64,000 bases of DNA from Pseudomonas sp. DY-1 (GTDB taxonomy: Bacteria; Pseudomonadota; Gammaproteobacteria; Pseudomonadales; Pseudomonadaceae), in NCBI RefSeq assembly GCF_003626975.1, contig NZ_CP032616.1:1-64000 (forward strand), in the 5' to 3' direction. The notes under the pieces were generated by a model that saw only the letters and a program-made list of their open reading frames with translations, was not told where the DNA came from and did no database searches. The position numbers and the translations under genes are program-made. Positions 32,915 through 43,238 of the stretch are shown piece by piece (within the stretch, counting starts at the first letter, position 1; every line of letters starts with the position of its first letter).

Positions 32915-33607
32915 CTAAAAGCAGGCCACTTCCTGAGCCGTGAGCGACCGGTAGTCGCCTGGCTGCATCTGCGGGTCCAGCTTCAGCGGTCCGACGCTCT
33001 CGCGGTGGAGGCGTACGACCTTGTTCTGGAAGTGGCCGAACATGCGCTTGACCTGGTGGTAGCGACCCTCGTGCAGGGTCAGGCGGGCGGCGCGGGGGCC
33101 GAGGATTTCCAGCTGGGCGGGGAGGGTGGTCAGGCCCTCATAGGCGAAGTAGAGCCCTTGCGCGAAGGTGTCGATGTACTCGGTACCGATGGGCTGCTCG
33201 GTTTCCACGTAATAGACCTTGGGCTGCTTGCTGCCGGGCAGGGTGAGCCGGCGGGACCAGAGTCCGTCGTTGGTGATCAGCAGCAGGCCGGTGGTGGTGA
33301 GGTCCAGGCGCCCGCCCAGGTGCAGCTCGTGCTTGTCGGGCTCGTCGAGCAGGTCGAGCACGGTGGGATGCTCCGGATGCTCGGTGGCGCTGACGTGGCC
33401 GGAAGGCTTGTAGAGCATGAAGTAGCGGGCTGGCTTGCCGGCCTGGAGCAGGCGATCGTCGAGCTCGACGCGGCTGAATTCCCGGACCTCGAAGCGACTG
33501 TCGGTAACTGGCTGGCCATCCACTCGAATCCGACCGGCGGCTAGCAGCAGGCGCGCGTCGAGGCGGCTGAATTCCGGGAAATTGCTCAAAAATCGATCAA
33601 GGCGCAT
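32915..33607 (-). CDS. rsuA: RsuA, 16S rRNA pseudouridine synthase
   Basis: 230 residues from the ATG at 33607, the length of E. coli RsuA; a longer frame to 33730 overlaps the next gene and is rejected. An N-terminal S4 domain (MRLDRFLSNFPEFSR on) is followed by the synthase domain with GRLDLTTTGLLL carrying the catalytic Asp and the conserved GRYHQVKRMF motif. It modifies U516 of 16S rRNA. Start and the stop of the upstream CWC gene overlap (TGATG). Confidence 0.9.
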   Translation of the reverse strand: MRLDRFLSNFPEFSRLDARLLLAAGRIRVDGQPVTDSRFEVREFSRVELDDRLLQAGKPARYFMLYKPSGHVSATEHPEHPTVLDLLDEPDKHELHLGGRLDLTTTGLLLITNDGLWSRRLTLPGSKQPKVYYVETEQPIGTEYIDTFAQGLYFAYEGLTTLPAQLEILGPRAARLTLHEGRYHQVKRMFGHFQNKVVRLHRESVGPLKLDPQMQPGDYRSLTAQEVACF

Positions 33608-33819
33608 CAGCTTGGTGCATCGGGTGGCAACGCGCGTGCGCAGCGAGGACAGAGGCAGGTGCGATCGATGTCCTGCGGGGGGATCTCGTCGAGCACGGCG
33701 GGGTTGATCTTCGCCTCGAAGCACCAGCAAGCCTGGCCGGCCCTGGCGGGATCAGCCTGGGTGCACTGGTTGCTCTGGCCGCAAAGCGGGCAGCGGGTGG
33801 GATCGGGTGGGGCGCTCAT
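33607..33819 (-). CDS. Cysteine-rich CWC-family protein
   Basis: 70 residues with CPLCG, CWCF and CLCPRC clusters, the pattern of the small CWC family, probably zinc-binding, function unknown. Translationally coupled to rsuA. Confidence 0.75.
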   Translation of the reverse strand: MSAPPDPTRCPLCGQSNQCTQADPARAGQACWCFEAKINPAVLDEIPPQDIDRTCLCPRCARALPPDAPS

Positions 33820-34083
33820 GGCGGTTGATCAGGGTGGAAAGGGCGCAAGGTTGCCGTCTTGGAATTCTGGCTGCAAGTCCGCACCGATGGGGGCCGTTTT
33901 TCGGATGTTCGCGCGCCGACCGGTATTGCTGTCTGGCGCGGATGACCTAGGCTCGAATATGCAAGGTGAAGATGTCTGAAAGCGACATGGCCGGATTCAC
34001 AAAACTCTGAAGGCATTTGAGAAGCTAACGCATAATCGCGGTCTATCGATTCTGTCACCCACCATTTAGAGCAGAGCTGCCTC

Positions 34084-34806
34084 GTGTCCACCAACATTAG
34101 TGTCGTCAATAAAGCCAAGGCCTGGTCGGCTCACGGTGTCACTGCCACCGGCGTTGTGCTGGCCCTGATGGCCATTCTCGCCCTGTTCGACAATCAGCCC
34201 CGCGACTGCCTCCTCTGGCTGGGTGCTGCCCTGCTGGTCGATGGTCTGGATGGCACTCTTGCCAGGCGTGTCCAAACCAGCACGATGCTGCCTAATTTCG
34301 ACGGCTCGACCCTGGACCTGGTGATCGACTACCTCACCTACGTGTTCATTCCGGCCATCTTCATCTACCGCTACATCGACCTGCCCGAGCATACGGCGCT
34401 GGTCGCGGTGAGCCTTATCCTGGTGTCGTCGCTGTTCTGCTTCTGCAACCTGAACATGAAGAGCAGCGACAACTACTTTGTGGGTTTTCCCGCTGCGTGG
34501 AATGTGGTGGCGCTGTACATCTGGATCATCGATCCGCTGCCCGTTGTGAGCCTGCTGCTGATTTGCGCCCTCGCGGCGCTGACGCTGACCAAGCTGAAGT
34601 TCCTCCATCCGTTCCGGGTGCGCAAGCTGATGCCACTGAATATCGTGGTCACCTTCGTGTGGATGATCAGCAGCATGCTGCTCATCCTCCAGCACCCCTT
34701 CTACAAATCCCTGGTGCTGGGCATCTGGTGGCTGGCCTCGGCCTACTTCGTGGGCATCTGCTTGTGGCGCAGCCTGCTGGACTGGACCCACAAGCTGAAG
34801 GCTTGA
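34084..34806 (+). CDS. pcs: Phosphatidylcholine synthase
   Basis: 240 residues from a GTG start, six or more membrane helices. The CDP-alcohol phosphotransferase motif is present: DG-TL-AR (residues 56-61), then G-x3-D-x3-D in FDGSTLDLVID. Pcs condenses CDP-diacylglycerol with choline in the inner membrane, the route by which some pseudomonads make phosphatidylcholine. Divergent from the CWC gene across 264 bp. Confidence 0.88.
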   Translation: MSTNISVVNKAKAWSAHGVTATGVVLALMAILALFDNQPRDCLLWLGAALLVDGLDGTLARRVQTSTMLPNFDGSTLDLVIDYLTYVFIPAIFIYRYIDLPEHTALVAVSLILVSSLFCFCNLNMKSSDNYFVGFPAAWNVVALYIWIIDPLPVVSLLLICALAALTLTKLKFLHPFRVRKLMPLNIVVTFVWMISSMLLILQHPFYKSLVLGIWWLASAYFVGICLWRSLLDWTHKLKA

Positions 34807-34815
34807 TCGTTCTTT

Positions 34816-34850
34816 GTCGGAGCGAATTCATTCGCGATTGAATTCGCTAC
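34816..34850. repeat. REP-like element after pcs
   Basis: GTCGGAGCGAATTCATTCGC followed by an inverted GCGAATTCA (9-bp arms at 34822-34830 and 34839-34847). Variant of the Pseudomonas REP. Confidence 0.7.
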
Positions 34851-34976
34851 CACAATCTTTCTCACCCTGATCTCGCACGTGCATTGGCCACCTCGTAATC
34901 ACGCCAATTGGCCGTAGGTCACAAGCCCCGTCGGCAGTAGTTTTGAGGCATCCCTTCCCACCACGAGGATGCCTCG

Positions 34977-35417
34977 ATGACACCACGCATGGATTACTAC
35001 TCCGCCTCTCCCGACGCGCTCAAGGCGATGCTCGCCCTGGAAGCGGCGGTGAGCAAACTCCCCCTGGAGAAGCCGCTGCTGGAGTTGGTGAAGCTGCGTG
35101 CATCGCAGATTAATGGCTGTGCCTTCTGCGTCGACTTGCACAGCTCCGACGCACGCAAGCGTGGGGAAACCGAGCGCCGCCTCTACTCGGTTGCCGTCTG
35201 GCGCGAAAGCCCGTTCTTCAGTCCTCGCGAACGCGCCGCTCTGGCCTGGACGGAGTCCCTGACGCGCCTGGCCGAAACTCACGCCCCCGATGAGGACTAT
35301 GCCCAGTTGGCGGCCGAGTTCAGCGAGCGCGAGCGGGTGGACCTGACCCTGGCGATCAACACCATCAACAGCTGGAACCGGCTGGCTGTCGGCTTCCGCA
35401 AAATCCCGAGCGAGTGA
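34977..35417 (+). CDS. AhpD-like carboxymuconolactone decarboxylase family protein
   Basis: 146 residues. Contains the CMD/AhpD core LVKLRASQINGCAFCVDLHS with the redox C-x2-C and downstream His, as in alkylhydroperoxidase AhpD-like proteins. Likely a peroxidase-type reductase. It is followed 7 bases later by a secreted cupin gene, so the two form a small operon, perhaps an oxidative-stress pair. Confidence 0.85.
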   Translation: MTPRMDYYSASPDALKAMLALEAAVSKLPLEKPLLELVKLRASQINGCAFCVDLHSSDARKRGETERRLYSVAVWRESPFFSPRERAALAWTESLTRLAETHAPDEDYAQLAAEFSERERVDLTLAINTINSWNRLAVGFRKIPSE

Positions 35418-35424
35418 GACCACG

Positions 35425-35844
35425 ATGCGCAACCTGAAGACCTTGAGTGCCTTGGCCGCTGGCCTGATGCTGTTGAACCTCCCCCAGGCCTATGCGCACG
35501 AAACGGGCGAGGGCCAGGAGCAGGTCACCATCCTGCATGATCACGAGCTGCTCAATGCGCCTGGCAAGCAGGCCATCCTGCTCACCGTGGACTATGCGCC
35601 AGGGCAACGCTCCGTGGCCCACAGTCATGCAGGTTCGGTGCTCGCCTACGTTGAGGAAGGGGAGGTGATCTCCCAGCTCAAGGGCGAGGAGCCCAAGCGC
35701 TACAAGGCGGGCGAGAGCTGGTACGAGCCTGCGGGCAGTGTCCACCTGCAATCGCGCAATGCCAGCGACTCCAAGCCGGCGAAGCTGGTGGTGTGGATGC
35801 TCAAGACCGAGCAGGAGGCAGTGCTCGAGCCTTACCCGAAGTGA
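35425..35844 (+). CDS. Periplasmic cupin-domain protein
   Basis: 139 residues. Signal peptide (1-24, ending AYA) then a single cupin barrel: HSHAGSVLAYVEEGE (metal His and Glu) and the second motif with PAGSVHLQ. Function of such cupins beside AhpD-like genes is unknown; metal-dependent detoxification is a guess. Confidence 0.83.
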   Translation: MRNLKTLSALAAGLMLLNLPQAYAHETGEGQEQVTILHDHELLNAPGKQAILLTVDYAPGQRSVAHSHAGSVLAYVEEGEVISQLKGEEPKRYKAGESWYEPAGSVHLQSRNASDSKPAKLVVWMLKTEQEAVLEPYPK

Positions 35845-36113
35845 GCGTGAGGGGCTGTGCTATGTGTCCGTAGGATGGGTTCGGCGGCGGTCCGCGAGCC
35901 TGCGATACCCATTAGCCCGGTGTGCAGTCATCGACGGGTTTCGCTTCGCTCAGCGCCAACCTATGGGAGCCCCTCTCCCTGAAGGGAGAGGGGCGGCCCG
36001 TGCGCACATCCCTGTAGGGGCGAATTCATTCGCCAGGCAGGACGCAGTCCTGCCGTAGGTTGGCGTCGAGGAACGAGGCCCAACAGCGCGGTCCGAAGGT
36101 TGGCTTTGAGCCC
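35845..36113. other. 269-bp repeat-rich intergenic region
   Basis: Holds a perfect 11-bp hairpin (arms 35969-35979 and 35984-35994, loop TGAA) and a REP-like GTAGGGGCGAATTCATTCGCC (36014-36034). It also carries GATGGGT/ACCCAT segments common in Pseudomonas spacers. No gene seen. Confidence 0.6.
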
Positions 36114-37376
36114 TTACCAGAGTGGCAGGGTGTAGCTGAGAATCAGGCGGTTCTCGTCGAGGTCATTGCCGAAGTTGGTCGAACGTACCGTGGCGTTGCG
36201 CCACTTCAGCCCGAGGTTCTTCAGTGGGCCGCTCTGCACCACGTAGGCGATATCGGTGTCGCGCTCCCATTCCTTGCCGTCTTCGCGGCCAGCGCCCAGC
36301 TCGATGCCGTCGCCGGAGAGGTAGCGGGTCATGAAGGTCAGCCCCGGAATCCCGACAGCCGCGAAGTTGTAGTCGTAGCGTGCCTGCCAGGAGCGTTCCT
36401 CGCGGTTGGCGAAGTCGCTGATCTGCACGAAGTTCACCAGGTAGGCGTCGCTGCCATTGACGTAGGCGAAGCCGGTGTCGCCGCTCATACGCTGGTAGCC
36501 CAGGCCTACGGCGTGGCCGCCGAAGCCGTAGGTGAACATTGCGCCGAAGGCCTTGTTGTCGACATTGCTGCCGCCCTCGTCGGTGGAGCGGGCAAAGCGC
36601 AGGTCGCTCTTCAGGCTCTGGCCGTCACCCAGGGGCAGCAGGTGGTTCAGGCTCAGGTAGTGCTGGCGGTAGAAGTCGTCCAGGCGGCCGAAGCCATAAC
36701 CAGTGGTGAGGGCGTCGTTCCACTTGTAGCTGAGGTTGGCGAAGTCGAAGGCATCGCTGGTGGTCTGGCGCGCGCGGATGTTCTTCACGCCCACCGTGGT
36801 GATGCTCATGTCCTCGTAGTCCGAGGAGTCGCGCTGGTTCACCTGGCGCAGGCGTCCGCCATCGAAGGTCAGGCCGTCGATCTCCAGGGAGTTGAGTTGA
36901 CCGCCTTCGAACGTCTGCGGCAGCAAGCGCGAATCGTTGGCCAGCAGCACCGGCAGCTTGGGCATCAGGGTGCCGAGCTTGAGGGTGCTCTTCGAGGCGC
37001 GCAGCTTGGCGGTCAGGCCCAGCTCACCGTATTCATCCTGGGCGCGCTTGGGCGCTTCGCGGTCACGCTTGAGCAGTCCGGAACCGGCACGGTCAGGGCT
37101 GGAGTCGAGTTTCACGCCAAGCAGGCCGATGGCGTCGACGCCGACACCGATCTGTCCCTCGGTGAAGCCGGACTCATAGCGCAGGAGGAAACCCTGGGCC
37201 CATTCCTCGGCCTTGGCCTGGGTCGCGTTGTCTTGGCGGAAGTCGCGGTTGAAGTAGAAGTTGCGCAGCTCCAGGCTGGCTTTCGAATCCTTGACGAAGT
37301 CCGCCAGGGCGGGTGTGGAGCAACACAGCGCGCCGCCGACGAGCAGTAGGTGGGAGGTGAGGGTGGTACGGGTCAT
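36114..37376 (-). CDS. OprD-family outer membrane porin
   Basis: 420 residues. Signal peptide (1-25, ending ALA), then FVKDSKASLELRNFYFNRD, the standard N-terminus of OprD/Opd channels, and a closing aromatic strand ending LPLW. These 18-strand porins take up carboxylates or basic amino acids. Substrate cannot be told from sequence; the nearby acyl-CoA and acetate-type genes make a carboxylate (OccK-like) specificity plausible. AGAGGAC precedes the ATG. Confidence 0.9.
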   Translation of the reverse strand: MTRTTLTSHLLLVGGALCCSTPALADFVKDSKASLELRNFYFNRDFRQDNATQAKAEEWAQGFLLRYESGFTEGQIGVGVDAIGLLGVKLDSSPDRAGSGLLKRDREAPKRAQDEYGELGLTAKLRASKSTLKLGTLMPKLPVLLANDSRLLPQTFEGGQLNSLEIDGLTFDGGRLRQVNQRDSSDYEDMSITTVGVKNIRARQTTSDAFDFANLSYKWNDALTTGYGFGRLDDFYRQHYLSLNHLLPLGDGQSLKSDLRFARSTDEGGSNVDNKAFGAMFTYGFGGHAVGLGYQRMSGDTGFAYVNGSDAYLVNFVQISDFANREERSWQARYDYNFAAVGIPGLTFMTRYLSGDGIELGAGREDGKEWERDTDIAYVVQSGPLKNLGLKWRNATVRSTNFGNDLDENRLILSYTLPLW

Positions 37377-37418
37377 CGTGAGTCCTCTTGTTTTTGTTTT
37401 TTCAGGTACAGCGGTATT

Positions 37419-37452
37419 AAAAAAGCGCGGCCCAAAGGAGCACGGGCCGCGC
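37419..37452 (-). terminator. Terminator after the acyl-CoA dehydrogenase gene
   Basis: Minus-strand hairpin GCGCGGCCC/GGGCCGCGC with a 10-base loop, followed by a six-T run (37419-37424). It separates the dehydrogenase from the porin gene. Confidence 0.85.
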
Positions 37453-37464
37453 CACGCTCAAGGG

Positions 37465-39237
37465 TCAGAACTGTTCGCTGGAAAGGCCGAAGAGCGGCTC
37501 GGCGCCAGCGCGGATGCTGGCCTCCAGGGCCAGGGTGCGCGGTAGCAGACGACGGAAGAAGAACTCGGCGGTGGCCAGCTTGGCGCCGTAGAAGGCCTCG
37601 TCCTCCTCTCGACGCGCTTCGGCTACGGCAGCCATGCGCGCCCACAGCCAGGCGTAGGCCACATGGCCGAAAAGCTGCAGGTATTCCACCGAGGCTGCGC
37701 CCACTTCGTTGGGGCTGCGGCTGGCCTGGGCCAGCAGCCATTCACTGGTGCCCTCCAGGCGCCCGAGGGCTTCCAGTAGTTCGGTGGTGTAGGGGGTGGC
37801 GGATTGGCTGGCGAAGGCGCGCACCTCGGCGCAGAACAGCTTGAGTGCGGCGCCGCCGTTGGCCACTACCTTGCGGCCCAGCAGGTCGAGGGCCTGGATG
37901 CCGTTGGTGCCTTCGTAAATCTGCGCAATGCGTACGTCGCGTACCAGTTGTTCCTGGCCCCATTCGCGGATGTAGCCGTGGCCGCCGAACACCTGCTGGC
38001 CGAGCACGCAGCTGTCCAGGCCGGTGTCGGTGAAGAAGGCCTTGGCCACCGGAGTGAGCAGAGCCACCAGGGACTCGGCGCGCTGGCGTTCGTCGCTGTC
38101 ATCGGCGTACTTGGCCAGGTCCAGTTGCTGGCCGACATAGCAGGCGAATGCGCGGCCACCCTCGGTCATGGCCTTCATGCTGAGCAGCATGCGGCGCACG
38201 TCGGGGTGATGGATGATCGGGTCGGCCACCTTGTCCCGCGCCACTGGGCCGGCGGGCGCGCGGCTCTGGATGCGCTCGCGGGCGTAGGCCACGGCGCTCT
38301 GGTAGGAGGCGTCGGCGCAGCCAATGCCCTGGATTCCGATGGACAGGCGCTCGTAGTTCATCATGGTGAACATCGCCGCCAGGCCCTTGTTGGCTTCGCC
38401 GATCAGCCACCCGCTGGCGCCGTCGAAGTTCATTACGCAGGTGGCCGAGGCCTTGATGCCCATCTTGTGCTCGATGGAGCCGCAGCTCACGGCGTTGGCC
38501 GCGCCGAGGGACCCATCTGCGTTGACCATCACCTTGGGCACCAGGAACAGGGAAATGCCCTTGGGACCGGCCGGCGCATCCGGCAGCTTGGCCAGCACCA
38601 GATGGATGATGTTTTCGGTGAGGTCTTGTTCGCCTCCGGTGATGAAGATCTTGGTACCGGTGATGCGGTAGCTGCCGTCGGCCTGGGGGGCGGCCTTGGT
38701 GCGGATGATGCCGAGATCGGTGCCAGCCTGGGGTTCGGTGAGGCACATCGAGCCGGCCCAGCGACCTTCGTACATCGGGGGCAGGTAGGTCTGTTTCAGG
38801 TCGGCGCTGGCGTGGGCGTCGATGGCCAGGCAGGCGCCGGAGGACAGCGCGGAGTACAGGGCGAAGCTGGAGTTGGCGGCGTAGAGCATTTCCTCGAACT
38901 GCACAGCGAGCATCTTCGGCATGCCCAGGCCACTGAAGTCCGGGTTGCCGGAAAGCCCCACCCAGCCACCGTCGATATAGGTGGCGTAGGCCTCCTTGAA
39001 GCCTGTCGGGGTGCTGACCACGCCCTCGTGCCACTGAGCGCCTTCTTCGTCACCGCTGCGGTTGAGCGGGGCGATGAGCTGCCCAGTGACCTTGGCCGCT
39101 TCTTCCAGGATGGCGTCGGCGGTGTCGACATCGACCCGTTCGGCCAGCGCAGGCAGGCGCGCCCAGAGGGACGGGGCGTCGAAGACCTCATGCAGGACGA
39201 AGCGCAGGTCGCGCAGCGGGGCGTTGTATTCGGGCAT
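37465..39237 (-). CDS. Acyl-CoA dehydrogenase, long DmdC-like type
   Basis: 590 residues, longer than ordinary acyl-CoA dehydrogenases (about 380) because of an extra N-terminal segment and a C-terminal acetyl-CoA dehydrogenase-like domain. FAD/substrate motif MCLTEPQAGTDLG and the GG-E-x-T-E block are clear. The type includes DmdC (3-methylmercaptopropionyl-CoA dehydrogenase) and general acyl-CoA oxidising enzymes. Lying with a DmdB-like ligase and a carboxylate symporter, it may oxidise a short or branched acyl-CoA. Exact substrate unknown. Confidence 0.87.
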   Translation of the reverse strand: MPEYNAPLRDLRFVLHEVFDAPSLWARLPALAERVDVDTADAILEEAAKVTGQLIAPLNRSGDEEGAQWHEGVVSTPTGFKEAYATYIDGGWVGLSGNPDFSGLGMPKMLAVQFEEMLYAANSSFALYSALSSGACLAIDAHASADLKQTYLPPMYEGRWAGSMCLTEPQAGTDLGIIRTKAAPQADGSYRITGTKIFITGGEQDLTENIIHLVLAKLPDAPAGPKGISLFLVPKVMVNADGSLGAANAVSCGSIEHKMGIKASATCVMNFDGASGWLIGEANKGLAAMFTMMNYERLSIGIQGIGCADASYQSAVAYARERIQSRAPAGPVARDKVADPIIHHPDVRRMLLSMKAMTEGGRAFACYVGQQLDLAKYADDSDERQRAESLVALLTPVAKAFFTDTGLDSCVLGQQVFGGHGYIREWGQEQLVRDVRIAQIYEGTNGIQALDLLGRKVVANGGAALKLFCAEVRAFASQSATPYTTELLEALGRLEGTSEWLLAQASRSPNEVGAASVEYLQLFGHVAYAWLWARMAAVAEARREEDEAFYGAKLATAEFFFRRLLPRTLALEASIRAGAEPLFGLSSEQF

Positions 39238-39299
39238 GGCGTGGAACCTCTGTTACGGCGATTGCGGGAAGGCACGGCCCGCAGGCCGTGCCGGATGGA

Positions 39300-40948
39300 T
39301 CAGTGGCTGCTGGCGGCGGCAGCCCCCAGGCCGGTCTGGGCGCGCACGAACTGGTCGTCATAGGCGGCGCGTTCGCGGCTGGCGCGGGCGCTGCGATCGA
39401 GAGTGGAGACGACGACGATCACCAGGAACGCCAGCGGCATGGAGAACAGCGCCGGCTGGTCGTAGGGGAACAGGGCCTTCTCATGGCCCAGCACGCCGAC
39501 CCAGACGGCCGGTGCACAGATCACCAGGGCCAGGGCGCTCACCAGCCCGGTCAGCCCGCCCCAGAGGGCACCACGGGTGGTCAGGCCTTTCCAGTACATG
39601 GCCATGATCAGCACCGGGAAGTTGGCCGAAGCGGCGACGCCGAAGGTCAGGCCCACGAGGAAGGCGATGTTCATCTGCTCGAAGAGAATGCCCAGGCCGA
39701 TTGCGACCAGGCCGATAGCCACGGTGGCGATGCGCGACACCCGCATTTCATCCTTCTCGCTGGCGTGCCCTTTTTCAGCACAGAGGCATAGAGGTCGTGG
39801 GAGATGGCCGAGGCGCCCGCCAGGGCAAGGCCTGCAACCACGGCGAGGATGGTGGCGAAGGCTACGGCGGAGAGGAAACCGAGGAACAGGTTGCCGCCCA
39901 CTGCCTGGGCCAGGTGCATGGCGACCATGTTGCCGCCGCCCACCAGGGCGCCACCCAGCTTGCCGTCGACGAAGTACTGCGGGTCGGTGCCGACGATCAC
40001 GATCGCGGTGTAGCCGAGCACGCAGACCACCAGGAAGAAGAAACCGATGAAGCCGGTGGCGAACAGCACCGAGCGGCGGGCTTCCCTGGCATTGGGCACG
40101 GTGAAGAAGCGCATCAGGATGTGTGGCAGGCCGGCGATGCCGAACACCAGGCCGAGGGACAGCGAGACGGCACTGATCGGGTCGGCCAGCAAGGTACCGG
40201 GCCCCATGATCTTGACGCCGCTGGCGTGTACGGCGACCGCTCGCTCGGCCAGGTTCTCGAAGCTGAAGCCGAACTCGCTCATGGCCATCAGCACCAGTGC
40301 GGTGCCACCGGCCAGCAGCAGGACGGCCTTGGTGATCTGCACCCAGGTGGTGGCGATCATGCCGCCGAAGATCACGTAGACCAGCATCAGGACACCGACC
40401 ACTACCACGGCCAGTTGATAGTCCAGGCCGAACAGCAGCTTGATCAGTTGGCCGGCGCCGACCATCTGCACGACCAGGTAGCAGCAGACCACGGTCAGCG
40501 AGCCGAGGGCGGCGAAGCTGCGAATGCGGGTCTGGTCCAGGCGGTAGGAGACGATGTCGGCGAAGGTGTAGCGGCCCAGGTTGCGCAGGCGCTCGGCCAT
40601 CAGGAAGGTGACGATGGGCCAGCCGACGAAGAAGCCGATGATGTAGACGAAGCCGTCGTAGCCCTTGGCGAACACCAGGCTCGAAAGGCCCAGCAGGGTG
40701 GCCGCCGACATGTAGTCGCCGGCAATCGCCAGGCCGTTCTGGAAGCCCGAGATGCCACCGCCAGCGGTGTAGAAGTCGGCGGTGGAGCGGGTGCGCCGGG
40801 CGGCCCACCAGGTGATGGCCAGGGTGGCCAGGACAAAGACGAAGAACATGCCGATGGCATGCAGGTTGAGGGGTTGCTTCTGCGCCGTGATGGTGTCGGC
40901 GAAGCCGCTCAGCGGCGCGAGGGCAAGGAGGGCGAGGAGGGCTTTCAT
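39300..40948 (-). pseudogene. actP: Cation/acetate symporter ActP, one-base frameshift
   Basis: The sodium:solute symporter reads from [12 protein letters not shown] at 40948 in one frame to about 39770 (VLKKG), then continues in another frame ([11 protein letters not shown]... to TGLGAAAASSH) to the stop at 39300. Loss of one C in a GGCC at about 39766 explains it. With it restored the protein would be about 549 residues, full length for ActP, with 13-14 helices. Because similar single-base losses occur elsewhere in this sequence, error is likelier than decay. Start overlaps the DUF485 stop. Confidence 0.85.
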
Positions 40949-41274
40949 GCCTGACCCTCCGCGAGGATTTCCGCGCTCAGTGCATCGAAGCGGGTATTGG
41001 CGTGACGCACGTACCAGGCGGTCAGCAGCCAGGAAAGAATGATGATGGCGGCACCCAGCGGGATGCCGCGGCTGAGATGGCTGCCCTCGTAGAGGGGAAG
41101 GTGCAGCCAGCCGGGGACGAAGGCTACGAGCATGATGAACAGGTAGTAGACCGCCAGCACCAGGGCGCTGAGCGACCAGGCGAGAACGGCGCGCTCCTGG
41201 GCCAGGCGCTGGAACTTCGGGTTGGCCATGATGCGAGCGCTGGCCGAGGTGTTGGGGGAGTGGTGAGGTGTCAT
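40945..41274 (-). CDS. yjcH: DUF485 inner membrane protein (YjcH)
   Basis: 109 residues with two transmembrane helices (about 33-55 and 70-90). DUF485 proteins are the constant partners of ActP, co-transcribed in acs-yjcH-actP operons; here the stop overlaps the actP start by 4 bases. Role in the transporter is unclear. Confidence 0.88.
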   Translation of the reverse strand: MTPHHSPNTSASARIMANPKFQRLAQERAVLAWSLSALVLAVYYLFIMLVAFVPGWLHLPLYEGSHLSRGIPLGAAIIILSWLLTAWYVRHANTRFDALSAEILAEGQA

Positions 41275-41415
41275 ATCGGGCTCCGCTTGTTGTTGTTGTC
41301 GATGCCTGTAGCCGGCCGCCGCAGCTTTTCGGGCATGCGACTGCCCTTGGCGGCAACCACTGGCTGCCGCCCCGTTCCTGGGTCTCTGGTATGTCCGGCT
41401 GCTGCCGGAGTCGGA

Positions 41416-43038
41416 TTAGAGGCTCTTTGCCATTTCCCGCAGGACGTACTTCTGGACCTTGCCGGTGGAGGTTTTTGGCAATTGGGTGAAGATCACCGTC
41501 CTTGGCACCTTGAAGCCGGCCAAGTGCTCGCGGCAGAAGGCGATGATGTCGGCCTCGCGCGTCTCCTGCTGGTCGGCCTTGAGGGTGATGAAGGCGCAGG
41601 GGGTTTCACCCCATTTCTCGTCCGGGCGCGCCACCACGGCCGCTTCCAGTACCGCCGGGTGGCGGTAGAGCACGCCTTCCAGCTCGATAGTGGAGATGTT
41701 CTCGCCGCCGGAAATGATGATGTCCTTCAGCCGGTCGCGGATTTCCACGTAGCCGTCCGGGTGGCAGACCGCCAGATCGCCGGTGTGGAACCAGCCGCCC
41801 TCGAAGGCTTCGCTGGTGGCGCTGGGGTTCTTCAGGTAGCCCTTCATCACGGTGTTGCCGCGCATGAAGATCTCGCCGATGGTCTGGCCGTCCATGGGAA
41901 CCGGTTCGAGGGTCTTCGGATCGGCCACCATGACGCCTTCCAGGGTGGGGTAGCGCACGCCCTGGCGGGATTTGATGCGGGCGCGCTCTTCCAGCGGAAG
42001 GTCGTCCCATTCGTCATGCCATGCGCAGACGGTCACCGGCCCGTAGACCTCGGTGAGGCCGTAGACATGGGTCACGCGGATGCCCATTTCCTCCACCGCG
42101 CCAATCACCTTGGCCGGCGGTGCGGCGCCCGCCACCATGGCGTTTACCGGGTGGTCGATGGCGGCCTTGGCCGATTCGGGCATGTTCACCAGCGCGTTGA
42201 GCACGATTGGCGCACCGCACAGGTGGCTGACCTGGTGTTCGCGAATCAGGTTGAGGATCTTCTGCGGGTCGACCCGGCGCAGGAATACATGCACGCCTGC
42301 TAGGGCAGTCACGGTCCAGGGGTAGCACCAGCCATTGCAGTGGAACATCGGCAGGGTCCAGAGGTAGGCCGGATGGTTGCCCATGTTCCAGGTCATCTGG
42401 TTGCCCAGGGCGTTCAGGTAGGCGCCGCGGTGGTGGTAGACCACGCCCTTGGGGTTGCCGGTGGTGCCGGAGGTGTAGTTCAGCGAGATGGCCTGCCATT
42501 CATCCTCGGGCCACTGCCAGGCGTAGTCCGGGTCGCCCTCTGCCAGTAGCGCCTCGTAATCCAGCTCGCTCACGGCCTGGCCTTCGCCGTATTCCGGGTC
42601 GTCGACGTCGATCACCAGTGGCGGGTGGTCGAGCATGCCGATGGCGGCGCGGATCACTTCATGAAACTCGCGGTCGGTGATCAGCACCTTGGCCTCGCCG
42701 TGCTGCAGCATGAAGGCGATGGCCTCAGCGTCCAGGCGCACGTTCAGGGTGTTGAGCACCGCGCCGATCATCGGCGCGCCGAAGTGCGCCTCGAGCATCT
42801 GCGGGATATTCGGCAGCATCACCGCCACCGTGTCGCCCTTACCGATGCCGCGGCTGGCCAGGGCCGAGGCCAGGCGCCGGCAGCGCGCGTAGGTCTGCGC
42901 CCAGTTGCGGCGGATAGAGCCGTGGATCACGGCCGGGTAATGGGGGTAAACGGCGGCAGTGCGCTCGATGAAGCTGAGGGGGGAGAGGGCGATGTGGTTG
43001 ACGGCGGCAGGGGCGAGGCCCTGATCGTAGATCGACAT
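41416..43038 (-). CDS. Acyl-CoA synthetase (AMP-forming, DmdB-like)
   Basis: 540 residues from MSIYDQG at 43038; 60 further upstream in-frame codons look non-coding. Adenylate-forming motifs: [28 protein letters not shown] and the C-terminal catalytic Lys in [13 protein letters not shown]. It activates a carboxylic acid to its CoA thioester, feeding the dehydrogenase nearby. Family includes medium-chain and 3-methylmercaptopropionate ligases; substrate not decidable. Divergent from the histidine kinase. Confidence 0.9.
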   Translation of the reverse strand: MSIYDQGLAPAAVNHIALSPLSFIERTAAVYPHYPAVIHGSIRRNWAQTYARCRRLASALASRGIGKGDTVAVMLPNIPQMLEAHFGAPMIGAVLNTLNVRLDAEAIAFMLQHGEAKVLITDREFHEVIRAAIGMLDHPPLVIDVDDPEYGEGQAVSELDYEALLAEGDPDYAWQWPEDEWQAISLNYTSGTTGNPKGVVYHHRGAYLNALGNQMTWNMGNHPAYLWTLPMFHCNGWCYPWTVTALAGVHVFLRRVDPQKILNLIREHQVSHLCGAPIVLNALVNMPESAKAAIDHPVNAMVAGAAPPAKVIGAVEEMGIRVTHVYGLTEVYGPVTVCAWHDEWDDLPLEERARIKSRQGVRYPTLEGVMVADPKTLEPVPMDGQTIGEIFMRGNTVMKGYLKNPSATSEAFEGGWFHTGDLAVCHPDGYVEIRDRLKDIIISGGENISTIELEGVLYRHPAVLEAAVVARPDEKWGETPCAFITLKADQQETREADIIAFCREHLAGFKVPRTVIFTQLPKTSTGKVQKYVLREMAKSL

Positions 43039-43238
43039 GCTGGATACCCGGCGGCTGATTATTAGCTCTTCTGCACCGGCGCATCTGGAAGAGGCCGGTA
43101 GTTCTCTGGGGTGATTTATATAACAAGCTTGTGGGCATATGGAAGTACTTCTAGAGTCGTATAGTAAAACTACTATAGTGTTTCTGTTCCTTCCGTAGAC
43201 CGGTATATCCTTGCCCACCCCCTGCCGCTGGACTCGCT
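43039..43238. promoter_or_regulatory. Divergent region between acyl-CoA ligase and histidine kinase
   Basis: Contains the inverted repeat TATAGTA-AAAC-TACTATA (43160-43177) and a 10-bp palindrome ACAAGCTTGT (43123-43132). The first is a good candidate for a regulator site, possibly that of the neighbouring FixJ-type response regulator. Confidence 0.5.

Noticed and set aside
40949..41356. Upstream extension of the actP frame
   Set aside because: It overlaps the whole DUF485 gene in another frame; the true start [12 protein letters not shown] has the usual overlap with that gene.
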